Positions 8,305 to 16,255 of a stretch of DNA of 64,000 nt are shown in pieces. The position numbers and the translations under genes are program-made. Origin of the DNA: Phytopseudomonas flavescens (GTDB lineage Bacteria > Pseudomonadota > Gammaproteobacteria > Pseudomonadales > Pseudomonadaceae); the NCBI RefSeq assembly GCF_900100535.1, contig NZ_FNDG01000016.1, positions 62,001 to 126,000 on the forward strand, given 5' to 3'. A model generated the notes under the pieces. The model worked only from the letters and a program-made list of their open reading frames with translations, was not told where the DNA came from and ran no database searches. Numbering within the stretch: the stretch's first letter is position 1; each line of letters opens with the position of its first letter.

Positions 8305-9093
8305 ATGAATTTCCTTCTATCGGCATGGCCGGCTTCCTGGTCGCGCCAGCAACGCAGTACCCTGGCCATCGCAGTGGGTGTCGTCCTTCTGATGCTGGTG
8401 ATGTGGCTGATCGCCATTCCACTGTCCTACGTTCCCGAACCCATCGCCTCGAATGCGGCCATGTTCGCCGACGGCACACGCACCACGGTGAAGATGACCC
8501 TGATCGCCGCCGTGTTCGGTATCGTGCTGGGGCTGGTCGCGGCGCTGGGCAAACTGTCCAGCTTCGCACCCGCCCGCTGGCTGGCCTCGTTCTACATCTG
8601 GATCATTCGTGGCACGCCGCTGCTGGTGCAGATCCTGTTCGTGTTTCTCGCCTTGCCGGTGCTGCTGCCCTGGTTGCAGATGGATGATTTCACTTCGGCA
8701 TGCGTGGCGCTGGCCTTCAACGCGGGAGCCTACAACGCCGAGTCGATTCGCGCCGGCCTGCTGGCCGTACCACGCGGGCAGACCGAAGCATCACGATCTT
8801 TGGGCCTGTCACGTGGCTACACCTTTTTCGATGTGGTGTTTCCCCAGGCGTTCAAGATCTCGTTGCCGCCATTGGTCAACAACTTCATCGCCCTGCTCAA
8901 GGACTCCTCGCTGGCCTACGCGATCGGCGTCGTCGAGCTGACCAACGTCGGCAACCGCCTGCAGGCAGCAACCTTCGAACCCTTGCCGGCGCTGATCACC
9001 ACAGCGCTCATCTACCTGCTGCTGACAACGCTGCTGACGCAGATTTCCAATGCCGTTGAACATCGTATGGATGTAGAGGGGCGACGCTCGTGA
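8305..9093 (+). CDS. Amino-acid ABC transporter permease
   Basis: A 262-residue inner-membrane permease of the HisM/GlnP type. The hydrophobic segments and the family sequence YIWIIRGTPLLVQILFVF near residue 95 are clear. The cytosolic coupling loop EASRSLGLSRGYTFFDVVFP follows near residue 157, and NNFIALLKDSSLAYAIGVVEL after it. Only one permease gene is present, so the membrane part is probably a homodimer. It is the middle gene of a binding protein-permease-ATPase operon, and its stop overlaps the GTG start of the ATPase gene. Confidence 0.94.
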   Translation: MNFLLSAWPASWSRQQRSTLAIAVGVVLLMLVMWLIAIPLSYVPEPIASNAAMFADGTRTTVKMTLIAAVFGIVLGLVAALGKLSSFAPARWLASFYIWIIRGTPLLVQILFVFLALPVLLPWLQMDDFTSACVALAFNAGAYNAESIRAGLLAVPRGQTEASRSLGLSRGYTFFDVVFPQAFKISLPPLVNNFIALLKDSSLAYAIGVVELTNVGNRLQAATFEPLPALITTALIYLLLTTLLTQISNAVEHRMDVEGRRS

Positions 9094-9842
9094 CGACAAC
9101 CGAAAATGCGCTGATCAAGGTGCGCAACGTACACAAGTACTTTGGTGCTCACCACGTGCTGCAAGACGTGTGTACGCAGTTCCATGCGGGCGAGGTGACG
9201 GTGATCGTCGGCGCCTCGGGCTCCGGCAAAAGCACCCTGCTGCGCACGCTTAACCGCTTGGAAAAACACGACGAGGGCCATATCACCATCGATGGTATCG
9301 AGGTCGATGACAACAACAGGCGCCTGGATCGCCTGCGCCAGGACGTTGGCATGGTGTTCCAGCAATTCAACCTGTTCGGCCATCTTTCGGTGCTCGACAA
9401 CATCACCCTGGCGCCACGCCGCATGCGCGGCCTGAGCCGGCGCGAAGCCAATGAACGGGCCATGGAGTTGCTGGCGCGGGTAGGCCTACGGGCGCACGCG
9501 CACAAACATCCCCACGCGCTTTCCGGCGGCCAGCAACAACGGGTGGCGATAGCTCGGGCCCTAGCCATGCAACCGCGGGTGATGCTGTTCGACGAGCCCA
9601 CCTCTGCCCTTGATCCGGAAATGGTCACGGAAGTGCTGGATGTGATGCGCGAGCTGGCCTCTTCCGGCATGACGATGATCGTGGTCACCCACGAGATGGG
9701 CTTTGCCCGCGAGGTCGCCGATCGCGTGATGTTCTTCGATCAGGGCAAGATAGCCTTCGATGCGGCCCCGGAGCAGTTCTTCACCCGCGACCACGACAAT
9801 CCGAAGATCAACTCGTTTCTTAGCCGGGTGCTGAACCACTGA
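9090..9842 (+). CDS. Amino-acid ABC transporter ATP-binding protein
   Basis: A 250-residue ATPase of the GlnQ/HisP type. Walker A is GASGSGKSTLL near residue 42, the Q-loop lies in GMVFQQFNLFGHL, the ABC signature is ALSGGQQQRVAIARALAM near 152, Walker B is VMLFDEPTSALDPE and the switch His is in VVTHEMGF. It powers the importer encoded by the two preceding genes. The start is GTG with GAGGGG upstream and overlaps the permease stop by four bases. It is the last gene of the operon. Confidence 0.95.
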   Translation: MTTTENALIKVRNVHKYFGAHHVLQDVCTQFHAGEVTVIVGASGSGKSTLLRTLNRLEKHDEGHITIDGIEVDDNNRRLDRLRQDVGMVFQQFNLFGHLSVLDNITLAPRRMRGLSRREANERAMELLARVGLRAHAHKHPHALSGGQQQRVAIARALAMQPRVMLFDEPTSALDPEMVTEVLDVMRELASSGMTMIVVTHEMGFAREVADRVMFFDQGKIAFDAAPEQFFTRDHDNPKINSFLSRVLNH

Positions 9843-10277
9843 TAGCGCCCGCAGTATTATGCGCAGTTAGCTCACAGCGACAATACGTAGTCAGGGGGTG
9901 TCATCTGGCCGCCAAGTACTGGCTATCCGGTGTGCCATAGTCAGAACGCTTAAAGACCACTCACAGCTGAAGTCTGCAGGCGCCTGGTCTGTCCATCAAC
10001 AGATGTATTGCTGGGGCCCGCTGGTGGTATAGAGTTCCGCCACTTACCGAGGTGAGTTGACAAGTATACAGCTTGAGATTAAAGCACCATCCCAAGCTGA
10101 ACCGATGGGGTTGGTCTTAGACCAGCAGCATCCGCGATCTTACCGCCTGCATCGTCAAGGACGTCTATGAATCGCGCTTTTCGAGGCAAGACACTAGTCG
10201 AGGCGTCGGTGCCGTCCGAATGATGGCACCTGTTCGGCGATGCGGCGCTGACCGGTCGCCGTGTAGGAGATACCCGC
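9843..10277. other. Intergenic region without a recognisable gene
   Basis: About 435 bp separate the ABC ATPase gene from the end of the LysR gene. Reading frames on both strands are short and broken and have no recognisable family motif. No strong T-tailed hairpin is evident. It may be decayed coding sequence. Confidence 0.5.
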
Positions 10278-11156
10278 TCAAGCCTGAGCCAGGTGCTCGC
10301 GCAGAAATTCGATGAAGCGCTGCGTTTTCGCAGGCAGTAGACGTGTCTCGGTAATGGCGTAAACCGGGGTGGGACTGCCTTGCCATTGCGGCAACAGGCG
10401 ACGCAAACGGTCGTGGGCAAGGTCATCCGCGGCGATTTCCTCGGGCATCAGCACGATGCCCATGCCCATCGTCGCCAGGCGCCGGATCATGCCGACGTTG
10501 TTGACCGCAAACCGGCTGCCCACCGAAATCGTGGTCGTTCGTGTGCCATCGTGCAGGGTCCACATGTTGGTTTTCGTCATGCCAAGGCACTCGTGCTGCG
10601 CCAGGTCAGCGGGATCGCCGGGTTCCCCCGAGCGTTCGAGATAGTCCGGGGAGGCGTAGAGGCAGGTCGAGAGCCGGGCCAGCGGACGCGCGATCAACTG
10701 CGAATTCTCCGACTCACCCATGCGGATCGCTACATCGAAGGGTTCGCTGACCAGATCGACCCGCCGCGGCGTCAGGTCGAAGTCGAACGTGATACCGGGA
10801 TAGTGCCGGGCGAACTCGGCGATCAAGGGCGCCAGGTAGGTGACCGCAAAATCCACCGGCAGGGACACCCGCAGCATGCCGCTGGGCTGCACCAGCATTT
10901 CCCCCAGTTGTTCGTGCGCGAGCCGGGCTTCATCGACGATGCGCTTGCAGCGCTCGAAGTAGATCTGGCCGGCCTCGGTCAGCTCCACCTTGCGGGTGGT
11001 GCGGTGCAGCAGGCGCAAGCCGATGGCCTTCTCAAGCATGCTGATGCGCCGCGACAGCGTGGAGTTCGGCATCCCGATCACCTCGGCGGCGCCGCGGAAT
11101 CCCTTGGCTTTGACGACCTCGACGAACAAGGCCATGTCATTCAAAAGCTGCTCCAT
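10278..11156 (-). CDS. LysR-type transcriptional regulator
   Basis: A 292-residue LysR regulator. The N-terminal winged helix is seen in MALFVEVVKAKGFRGAAEVI and NSTLSRRISMLEKAIGLRLLHRTTRKVELTEAG, followed by the effector-binding domain (LRVSLPVDFAVTYLAPLIAEF onwards). The ATG at 11156 gives the normal family N-terminus; a nine-codon upstream extension is unlikely. It is divergent from old yellow enzyme, pirin and an isochorismatase-like gene and probably controls them in response to an electrophile, quinone or flavin-enzyme substrate. Its start codon lies inside a perfect palindrome, which suggests autorepression. Confidence 0.93.
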   Translation of the reverse strand: MEQLLNDMALFVEVVKAKGFRGAAEVIGMPNSTLSRRISMLEKAIGLRLLHRTTRKVELTEAGQIYFERCKRIVDEARLAHEQLGEMLVQPSGMLRVSLPVDFAVTYLAPLIAEFARHYPGITFDFDLTPRRVDLVSEPFDVAIRMGESENSQLIARPLARLSTCLYASPDYLERSGEPGDPADLAQHECLGMTKTNMWTLHDGTRTTTISVGSRFAVNNVGMIRRLATMGMGIVLMPEEIAADDLAHDRLRRLLPQWQGSPTPVYAITETRLLPAKTQRFIEFLREHLAQA

Positions 11157-11186
11157 AACATTGCTCCATAAGTGGAGCAATGTTAT
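11155..11186. promoter_or_regulatory. Perfect 14-bp-arm palindrome over the LysR start
   Basis: The arms ATAACATTGCTCCA and TGGAGCAATGTTAT are exact reverse complements around a TAAG spacer, giving a 32-bp dyad. The left arm overlaps the first codon of the LysR gene, and the dyad lies about 72 bp upstream of the divergent oxidoreductase start. It has the position expected of an autoregulatory operator. Confidence 0.65.
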
Positions 11187-11257
11187 CCAATTTACCCCAT
11201 TTATTCCAAATCAAATGAGACTGATGATTACCCCACTGTTAATCCAAGGACATCATC

Positions 11258-12334
11258 ATGAGTCAGCTTTTCACCCCCGTCCGTGTTGGACGCTACACCC
11301 TCCCGAACCGCCTGGTCATGGCACCCATGACCCGCTCGCGCGCCGATGACGCGACCGGCGTGCCGACCGATCTGGTCACGACCTATTACGCCCAGCGCGC
11401 CGGAGCCGGCCTGATCATCAGCGAGGGTGCCTATCCCTCGGCGACCGGCAAGGGCTACGTGCGTACCCCCGGCATCATCGACGATGCGCAGGTCGCGGCC
11501 TGGAAGAACGTCGCCGATGCCGTGCACGCCAAGGGCGGCCGCATCTTCATGCAGTTGATGCACGCCGGGCGCGTATCGCATCCGTCAATGCAGCCCGGCG
11601 GCGCGCTTCCCGTAGCGCCGTCGGCGATCAAGCCGGAAGGCCAGTCCTGGACGGCCAGCGGCCCGCAGGACTACGTCGTACCGTACGCATTGAGCGTGGC
11701 CGAGATCGCCGGGGTCATCGGGGACTATCGCACCGCCACCCGCCGGGCGCTGGAAGCCGGTTTCGATGGTGTCGAGCTGCATGGTGCTTCGGGCTACCTG
11801 CCCGAGCAATTCCTGTCCTCGGGCAGCAACCAGCGCGCGGACGAATACGGCGGTTCCGTCGCCAACCGCGCCCGCTTCGTGCTGGACGTGCTCAAGGCCA
11901 TGGTCGAGGAAGCCGGCGGTGATCGCGTCGGCCTGAAGATTTCTCCGGAGATGAACTTCAACAGCATCTCCGACGCCACGCCGCAGGAGACCTACACCTA
12001 TCTGCTCGATCAATTGGACGGCCTCGACCTGGCCTACCTGCACGTGGCCCTGTTCGGCCCGACCAGCGTCGATTACCACGCGCTGCTGCGCCCGCGTTTC
12101 AAGGGGGCCTACCTGATCGGCAGCGGTCTGGATCAGGCCAAGGCCGAAGCCATCCTGAGCGAGGACAAGGCCGACGCCACGGTGTTCGGCGGTGCCTTCC
12201 TGGCCAACCCGGATCTGCCCGAGCGCTTGCGCCAAGGTGCCGCGCTGAATGCGCCCGACAAGGACACGTTCTACTCGCCGGGCGCCAAGGGCTACATCGA
12301 CTATCCCGCCTTGAGCGACAGCACCACTGCCTGA
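11258..12334 (+). CDS. Old yellow enzyme family alkene reductase
   Basis: A 358-residue FMN-dependent NAD(P)H:flavin oxidoreductase of the NemA/XenB/OYE family. It starts with SQLFTPVRVGRYTLPNRLVMAPMTRSRA and carries the FMN-site Tyr region (TYYAQRAGAGLIISEG). The substrate-anion motif reads HGASGYLPEQFL, followed by SGSNQRADEYGGS. The usual pair here is His-x-x-His or His-x-x-Asn; in this protein the second residue is Ser. Such enzymes reduce activated C=C bonds, quinones and nitro compounds in the cytosol. It leads an operon with pirin and an isochorismatase-like hydrolase opposite a LysR regulator. Confidence 0.92.
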   Translation: MSQLFTPVRVGRYTLPNRLVMAPMTRSRADDATGVPTDLVTTYYAQRAGAGLIISEGAYPSATGKGYVRTPGIIDDAQVAAWKNVADAVHAKGGRIFMQLMHAGRVSHPSMQPGGALPVAPSAIKPEGQSWTASGPQDYVVPYALSVAEIAGVIGDYRTATRRALEAGFDGVELHGASGYLPEQFLSSGSNQRADEYGGSVANRARFVLDVLKAMVEEAGGDRVGLKISPEMNFNSISDATPQETYTYLLDQLDGLDLAYLHVALFGPTSVDYHALLRPRFKGAYLIGSGLDQAKAEAILSEDKADATVFGGAFLANPDLPERLRQGAALNAPDKDTFYSPGAKGYIDYPALSDSTTA

Positions 12335-12344
12335 GACCGCCGCC

Positions 12345-13079
12345 ATGTCCATCGTCATCGCCCAGCTGCATCGCGTCAAGCACGCCGGCCATTTCCGCGC
12401 CTTCGGTCTGCGTGGCGAGGCCCGGCTGCTGTCCCCGTTCCTCGGGGTCGATCACTATTGGATGAACGGGCCGACCTTTCCGCCGCACCGCCATGCGGGC
12501 ATGTCGGCCGTGTCCTACCTGCTGCTCGATTCCGAAACGGGCATGGCCAACCGCGACTCCATCGGCACCGACAACCTGATCCGGCCGGGTGGTCTGCACT
12601 GGACGACCGCCGGGCAGGGAGTGGTGCACGAGGAAGTCCCTTGCGAACCCGGCAAGACGGTTCACGGGCTGCAGATCTTCGTCGGACTGGCACCGGCGCG
12701 CCGCGACATCGCGCCGTTCCCGCTGACGATCGAACCGCAGGACGTGCCGGTCATCCAGCGGCCCGGCGCCAAGATCCGCGTTCCGGTGGGACGCTATGGC
12801 GACACGCACTCCCCGCTGACGCCGCCGACCGAGGTGACGCTGCTCGACGTCTCGCTGGAGGCGGGCGCCGAGCTGAGCGTGCCGGTGGCCGCAGGCCACG
12901 CCCTGTTCGCCATGCCGATCTTCGGCACGGTGGACGTGGCGGATCAGCGCTTCGACAGCGGACACCTCAGAGTGCCGGTGTTCCCCGCGCAGGACGCGCC
13001 GCGCGACATTTCATTCAGAGCCCCACAAGGCAGTGTCAAGGTCGTGCTGTTCAGCGGCCCACCGCTTCCGCTTATCTAA
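12345..13079 (+). CDS. Pirin family protein
   Basis: A 244-residue bicupin. The metal-site region is FPPHRHAGMSAVSYLL near residue 45, with a second His cluster in GQGVVHEEVP near 92 and HGLQIFVGL after it, which together supply the His and Glu ligands of pirins. Bacterial pirins are cytosolic iron proteins, and some show quercetinase activity or act as redox sensors. It starts ten bases after the old yellow enzyme stop, so the two are cotranscribed. It probably takes part in a redox or electrophile response, but its exact activity is not visible. Confidence 0.92.
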   Translation: MSIVIAQLHRVKHAGHFRAFGLRGEARLLSPFLGVDHYWMNGPTFPPHRHAGMSAVSYLLLDSETGMANRDSIGTDNLIRPGGLHWTTAGQGVVHEEVPCEPGKTVHGLQIFVGLAPARRDIAPFPLTIEPQDVPVIQRPGAKIRVPVGRYGDTHSPLTPPTEVTLLDVSLEAGAELSVPVAAGHALFAMPIFGTVDVADQRFDSGHLRVPVFPAQDAPRDISFRAPQGSVKVVLFSGPPLPLI

Positions 13080-13103
13080 ACCCCCAAACGAAGGACTTCC
13101 ATC

Positions 13104-13709
13104 ATGGCAAGAGACCAATTCACCGTCGAAAACTCCGCGCTGCTGCTGATCGACCACCAGGTCGGCACCATGCAACTGATCAAGAACATCGACTCCGGGT
13201 TCGCCGGCAAGCAGGCGATCGCGCTGGCCAAGCTGGCGAAGATCCTGAACCTGCCGACCGTGATCACCTCCAGCCAGGAAGATCGCGCCCAGGGGCCGAT
13301 CATGCCGGAAATCGCCGAAATCCTGCCGGCAGCGCACGCTGCGCGCATCAAGCGTCCCGGCGTGGTCAATGCCTGGGCCTACCCGGAGTTCCGCGACGCG
13401 GTGCTCGCCACCGGGCGCAAGCACCTGATCATGGCCGGCGTGACCACCGATGTCTGCCTGATCTTCCCGGCCATCGACGCCGCCCTTGAAGGCTTCTCCG
13501 TGCAGGCGGTGATGGATGCCTCGGGTTCGCCCAGCGACCTGTCCGAGGAGTTCTCGCGCCAGCGCATGCACGACGCCGGCGTGGTACTCACCGCCACCAA
13601 CACGCTGATCGCCGAGATCGCCCAGGATTGGTCTACGCCCGACGGCCAGCAACTGATCGGCCTGCTGTTCAGCGACGTGTTCCCGGCCCTGGGCGCCAGC
13701 ATCGCCTGA
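13104..13709 (+). CDS. Isochorismatase-like hydrolase (YcaC type)
   Basis: A 201-residue cysteine hydrolase of the isochorismatase superfamily. The Asp of the catalytic triad is in LLLIDHQVGTM near residue 15, the Lys is probably in ARIKRPGVVNAW, and the nucleophile Cys is in GVTTDVCLIF near residue 114. The end DWSTPDGQQLIGLLFSDV is typical of the YcaC-like subgroup, whose substrates are poorly known. It is the third gene of the operon with old yellow enzyme and pirin, and such trios are common in proteobacterial electrophile-response loci. The physiological substrate is unknown. Confidence 0.9.
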   Translation: MARDQFTVENSALLLIDHQVGTMQLIKNIDSGFAGKQAIALAKLAKILNLPTVITSSQEDRAQGPIMPEIAEILPAAHAARIKRPGVVNAWAYPEFRDAVLATGRKHLIMAGVTTDVCLIFPAIDAALEGFSVQAVMDASGSPSDLSEEFSRQRMHDAGVVLTATNTLIAEIAQDWSTPDGQQLIGLLFSDVFPALGASIA

Positions 13710-14104
13710 GCCGGGCATGCAGCTCGCCAGTTGGGCGTAGATGCTTCAACTGGCTAGTCCGCATCGGGTAATGCCGACCGCTCCCAGCGCGATACCGCCG
13801 TTCAAATGGCCCACGGCGAAGAACGCACGGGCGTTGCCCTCCCGGCTGTCGAGGTGGAGCCGCCCTCATCCACGATCAGGCACGGCAGCCGCGTTCTCAC
13901 AGGGCGCGCCGAGCCTGGCGAGACCGTACCGCGTCACCACCCCTTTGCTTTGAGGATCCAGTTCGTGAATGTCGAAGCCCAGGGATAGCGCGTGGGCGTC
14001 TGACCAGCGGATCATTTCGTTGGCCACGGTTTCGGCAGAGCCGACGAAGCCCTTTGGCCTGGCGGGCTCCTACAGACTCGGAACTGCACTCCTTACCGGG
14101 CTGC
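13710..14104. other. Intergenic region holding a gene remnant
   Basis: A 395-bp gap between convergent genes. Its right part holds a fragment of a flavin monooxygenase gene (separate entry). The left 250 bp show no recognisable gene. Confidence 0.5.
13962..14062 (-). pseudogene. Remnant of an NtaA/SnaA-type flavin monooxygenase gene
   Basis: On the minus strand this piece reads ARPKGFVGSAETVANEMIRW and then loses similarity. It matches the C-terminal region PNGFVGCAETVANEMIRWFE of the intact monooxygenase at 25424-26743. Bases 14003-14051 match 25597-25645 at 48 of 49 positions. No start and no flavin-binding half is present, so it is a non-functional scrap. It lies about 11 kb from the intact gene, which suggests a past duplication or recombination event. 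Confidence 0.75.
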
Positions 14105-15466
14105 CTAGCCTACCGGCAGCTCGCCGGTGATGATCGCCGTGACGATGAAGATGCCGAACAGCGGCAACGACCATTTGAAGAACTCCTTCTGGTACTGGCC
14201 GAACGTCATCTCGGTACGGTTCATCAGCAGGAACAGCCATGCCACCGTCGGGCTGGCATAACGCAGTGCCTGCCCCATGAACGAGGCCACGCCGATTTCG
14301 GTCGGGGTGATGCCGAACTGGTACGCGATGGGAGCCACCACCGGCAGGATGCCGAAGTAGTAGGCATCCACCGGCAAGGCATAGCAGGCGATGGCACCGA
14401 GGAAGGCGAACATCAGCGCGGTATGGCTGCCCATCGACTCGGGGATCAGGCCGGCGATGCTTTCGGCGACCGCCGCCGCCATGCCGCTACCGTTGAAAAC
14501 GCCGAGAAAGCAGCCTGCCGCCATGATGATCGATGCCACCGCGATGGCATCGCCCCCGTTGGCGGTGATGCGGTCACGCTGTTCGGTGGCGCTGTAGTTC
14601 ACCGCCAGGGCGATGGCGGTGCCGAGCATGAAGACGATGGCCCCGCTCGCCCAGCCTGCCAGCAGGATGACCAACATGCCGATGGTCAGGGCCAGGTTGA
14701 AGAGGAACAGTTTCGGCCGTTTGAACTCACGGTCGTTCTCTTCGATCACCGTGACCATGTCGTCGATCTGCTGCGGGGTGACGATGGCCCTCTCGCCGGG
14801 TATGTAGCCCAGCCGGGCGCGCTCCTTGCGACCCATCAGGCAGGCCATGCAGAACACGTAGGTGAACGACACAGCGAGGATCGGCAGAATCGCCACGAAC
14901 AGGGTGTTCACCTCCACGTTGAGCACCGCCGCCGCGCGCGCCAGCGGCCCGCCCCAGGGCAGGCAGTTGCCCAGCCCGCATGGCAGGATGATGAGCATGG
15001 CCAGGTTCGACAGCTTCATGCCCATCTGCTTGTACAGCGGCAGAAAGGCGCTGGTGATGATCAGGATGGTGGTGGTGCCGTCACCGTCGAGCGTCACCAC
15101 CGAGGAGGTGAACGCCGTGACCAGGATGATCTTCAACGGATCGCCGTTGGCCTTGCGGATCAGGTAGGTGCACAGCGGATCGAACAAGCCGACGTTCATC
15201 ATCAGGCTGAAGTAGAGAACCGCGAAGAGGATCATCACCGTCGGGTTGACGGTACCCAACGAGACCTTGCCTTCTTCGTTGGTGGTATAGAACAGCCCTT
15301 CCCTCACCCAGGTGACCAGGGTGTCGAACGGCACACCGGTGGCCATGCAGGCCAGCGCACCGACGATCAGCGAAACGACGATCAGCCCGGTGAACGGAGA
15401 AAGCTTTTGCTTGATGACGAGGATCAGGAACGAAACGATCAACAAATAGCCGAGAGCGGTAAGCAT
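14105..15466 (-). CDS. CitMHS family carboxylate transporter
   Basis: A 453-residue inner-membrane transporter with about eleven or twelve hydrophobic segments. Segments such as LSPFTGLIVVSLIVGALA, TSSVVTLDGDGTTTILI and LPCGLGNCLPWGGPLARAA mark it as a member of the CitMHS group (citrate-Mg2+:H+ and related carboxylate transporters). The ATG at 15466 follows GGGAG at a good distance and is preferred to one five codons upstream. It is the last gene of a minus operon with an RraA-type aldolase and a dehydrogenase, and so is the likely importer of a di- or tricarboxylic acid for them. Confidence 0.87.
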   Translation of the reverse strand: MLTALGYLLIVSFLILVIKQKLSPFTGLIVVSLIVGALACMATGVPFDTLVTWVREGLFYTTNEEGKVSLGTVNPTVMILFAVLYFSLMMNVGLFDPLCTYLIRKANGDPLKIILVTAFTSSVVTLDGDGTTTILIITSAFLPLYKQMGMKLSNLAMLIILPCGLGNCLPWGGPLARAAAVLNVEVNTLFVAILPILAVSFTYVFCMACLMGRKERARLGYIPGERAIVTPQQIDDMVTVIEENDREFKRPKLFLFNLALTIGMLVILLAGWASGAIVFMLGTAIALAVNYSATEQRDRITANGGDAIAVASIIMAAGCFLGVFNGSGMAAAVAESIAGLIPESMGSHTALMFAFLGAIACYALPVDAYYFGILPVVAPIAYQFGITPTEIGVASFMGQALRYASPTVAWLFLLMNRTEMTFGQYQKEFFKWSLPLFGIFIVTAIITGELPVG

Positions 15467-15540
15467 CCGGACATCTCCCAATTTTATTTTTATAGTGCGG
15501 AAACGGTGTATCAGGGAGCCTCATGGGCTCCCCAGGGGCA

Positions 15541-16245
15541 TCAGCGCCCGGTCAGCAGTTCGGTCACCCAGGCCGGCGCGAGCTCTGGCAGCGACTCGCC
15601 AAGGGCGCGACGGCGGGCGTAATCGTCGATCACCTCGCGCCGCTTGGCCTCGTAGGCATCCTTCTTCTCCGAGGCCTCCAATACGTCCAGCAGGCGGCAA
15701 CGGGGAACCACCGTGACGCCGTCGTAATCGCCGAAGACCAGGTCGCCCGGGGCGACCTCGATGCCGGCGCAGTGCACCGGCGCATTGATCTTGCCGGGCC
15801 CCTGCTTGGCCGGGCTGCGCTGCATGAAGCCCTTGGCGTATACCGGAATGTCCAGCTCGGCCAAGGGCACCTTGTCGCGTACGCAGCCATCGATCACCAG
15901 GCCGCTGAGGCCCACCGCCTGGGCAGCACCGGCCATCAGATCACCGATGTAGGCCCGCCCGCGGTAGCCCTTGCCTGCCACCACCAGCACGTAACCCGGC
16001 TGGCCCTGGTAGATGGCCACGTGGATGGGGAAATTGTCGCCGTCTTCGGTATCCACCGTATAGGCAGTGCCGAGCATGACCTTGCTCTCATCGAGCGGCA
16101 TCAGGTCGCTGTCCATGCAGCCGTTGCGTGGGATGCCGAGGCTCTGCATGCCATCGCACAGCTGTGCCGGGCTGAGTTTGCGAAAGCGCTCCAGGATCTC
16201 CTGTGGGATGGCTTCGGGCAGGGAAAGATAGTGTTCGGTATTCAT
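15541..16245 (-). CDS. RraA/HMG-type aldolase
   Basis: A 234-residue RraA-fold protein that keeps the aldolase core GLVIDGCVRDKVPLAEL with the Arg-Asp pair, plus GKGYRGRAYIGDLMAGAA and DLVFGDYDGVTVVP. Family members with these residues cleave 4-hydroxy-4-methyl-2-oxoglutarate or 4-carboxy-4-hydroxy-2-oxoadipate to pyruvate and a second oxoacid using a divalent metal. It lies ten bases after the dehydrogenase gene and before a CitMHS transporter gene. The context favours breakdown of an imported hydroxy-tricarboxylate or branched dicarboxylate. The precise substrate is inferred. Confidence 0.87.
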   Translation of the reverse strand: MNTEHYLSLPEAIPQEILERFRKLSPAQLCDGMQSLGIPRNGCMDSDLMPLDESKVMLGTAYTVDTEDGDNFPIHVAIYQGQPGYVLVVAGKGYRGRAYIGDLMAGAAQAVGLSGLVIDGCVRDKVPLAELDIPVYAKGFMQRSPAKQGPGKINAPVHCAGIEVAPGDLVFGDYDGVTVVPRCRLLDVLEASEKKDAYEAKRREVIDDYARRRALGESLPELAPAWVTELLTGR

Positions 16246-16255
16246 GTCGGCGTCC

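Noticed and set aside
10079..10426. Minus-strand ORF in the gap after the amino-acid ABC genes
   Set aside because: It runs into the LysR gene in another frame, has no motif and no ribosome site.
14054..15622. A 522-codon plus-strand frame rich in His, Asp and Gln
   Set aside because: It is antisense to the CitMHS transporter gene; the polar composition mirrors the hydrophobic codons of the real protein.
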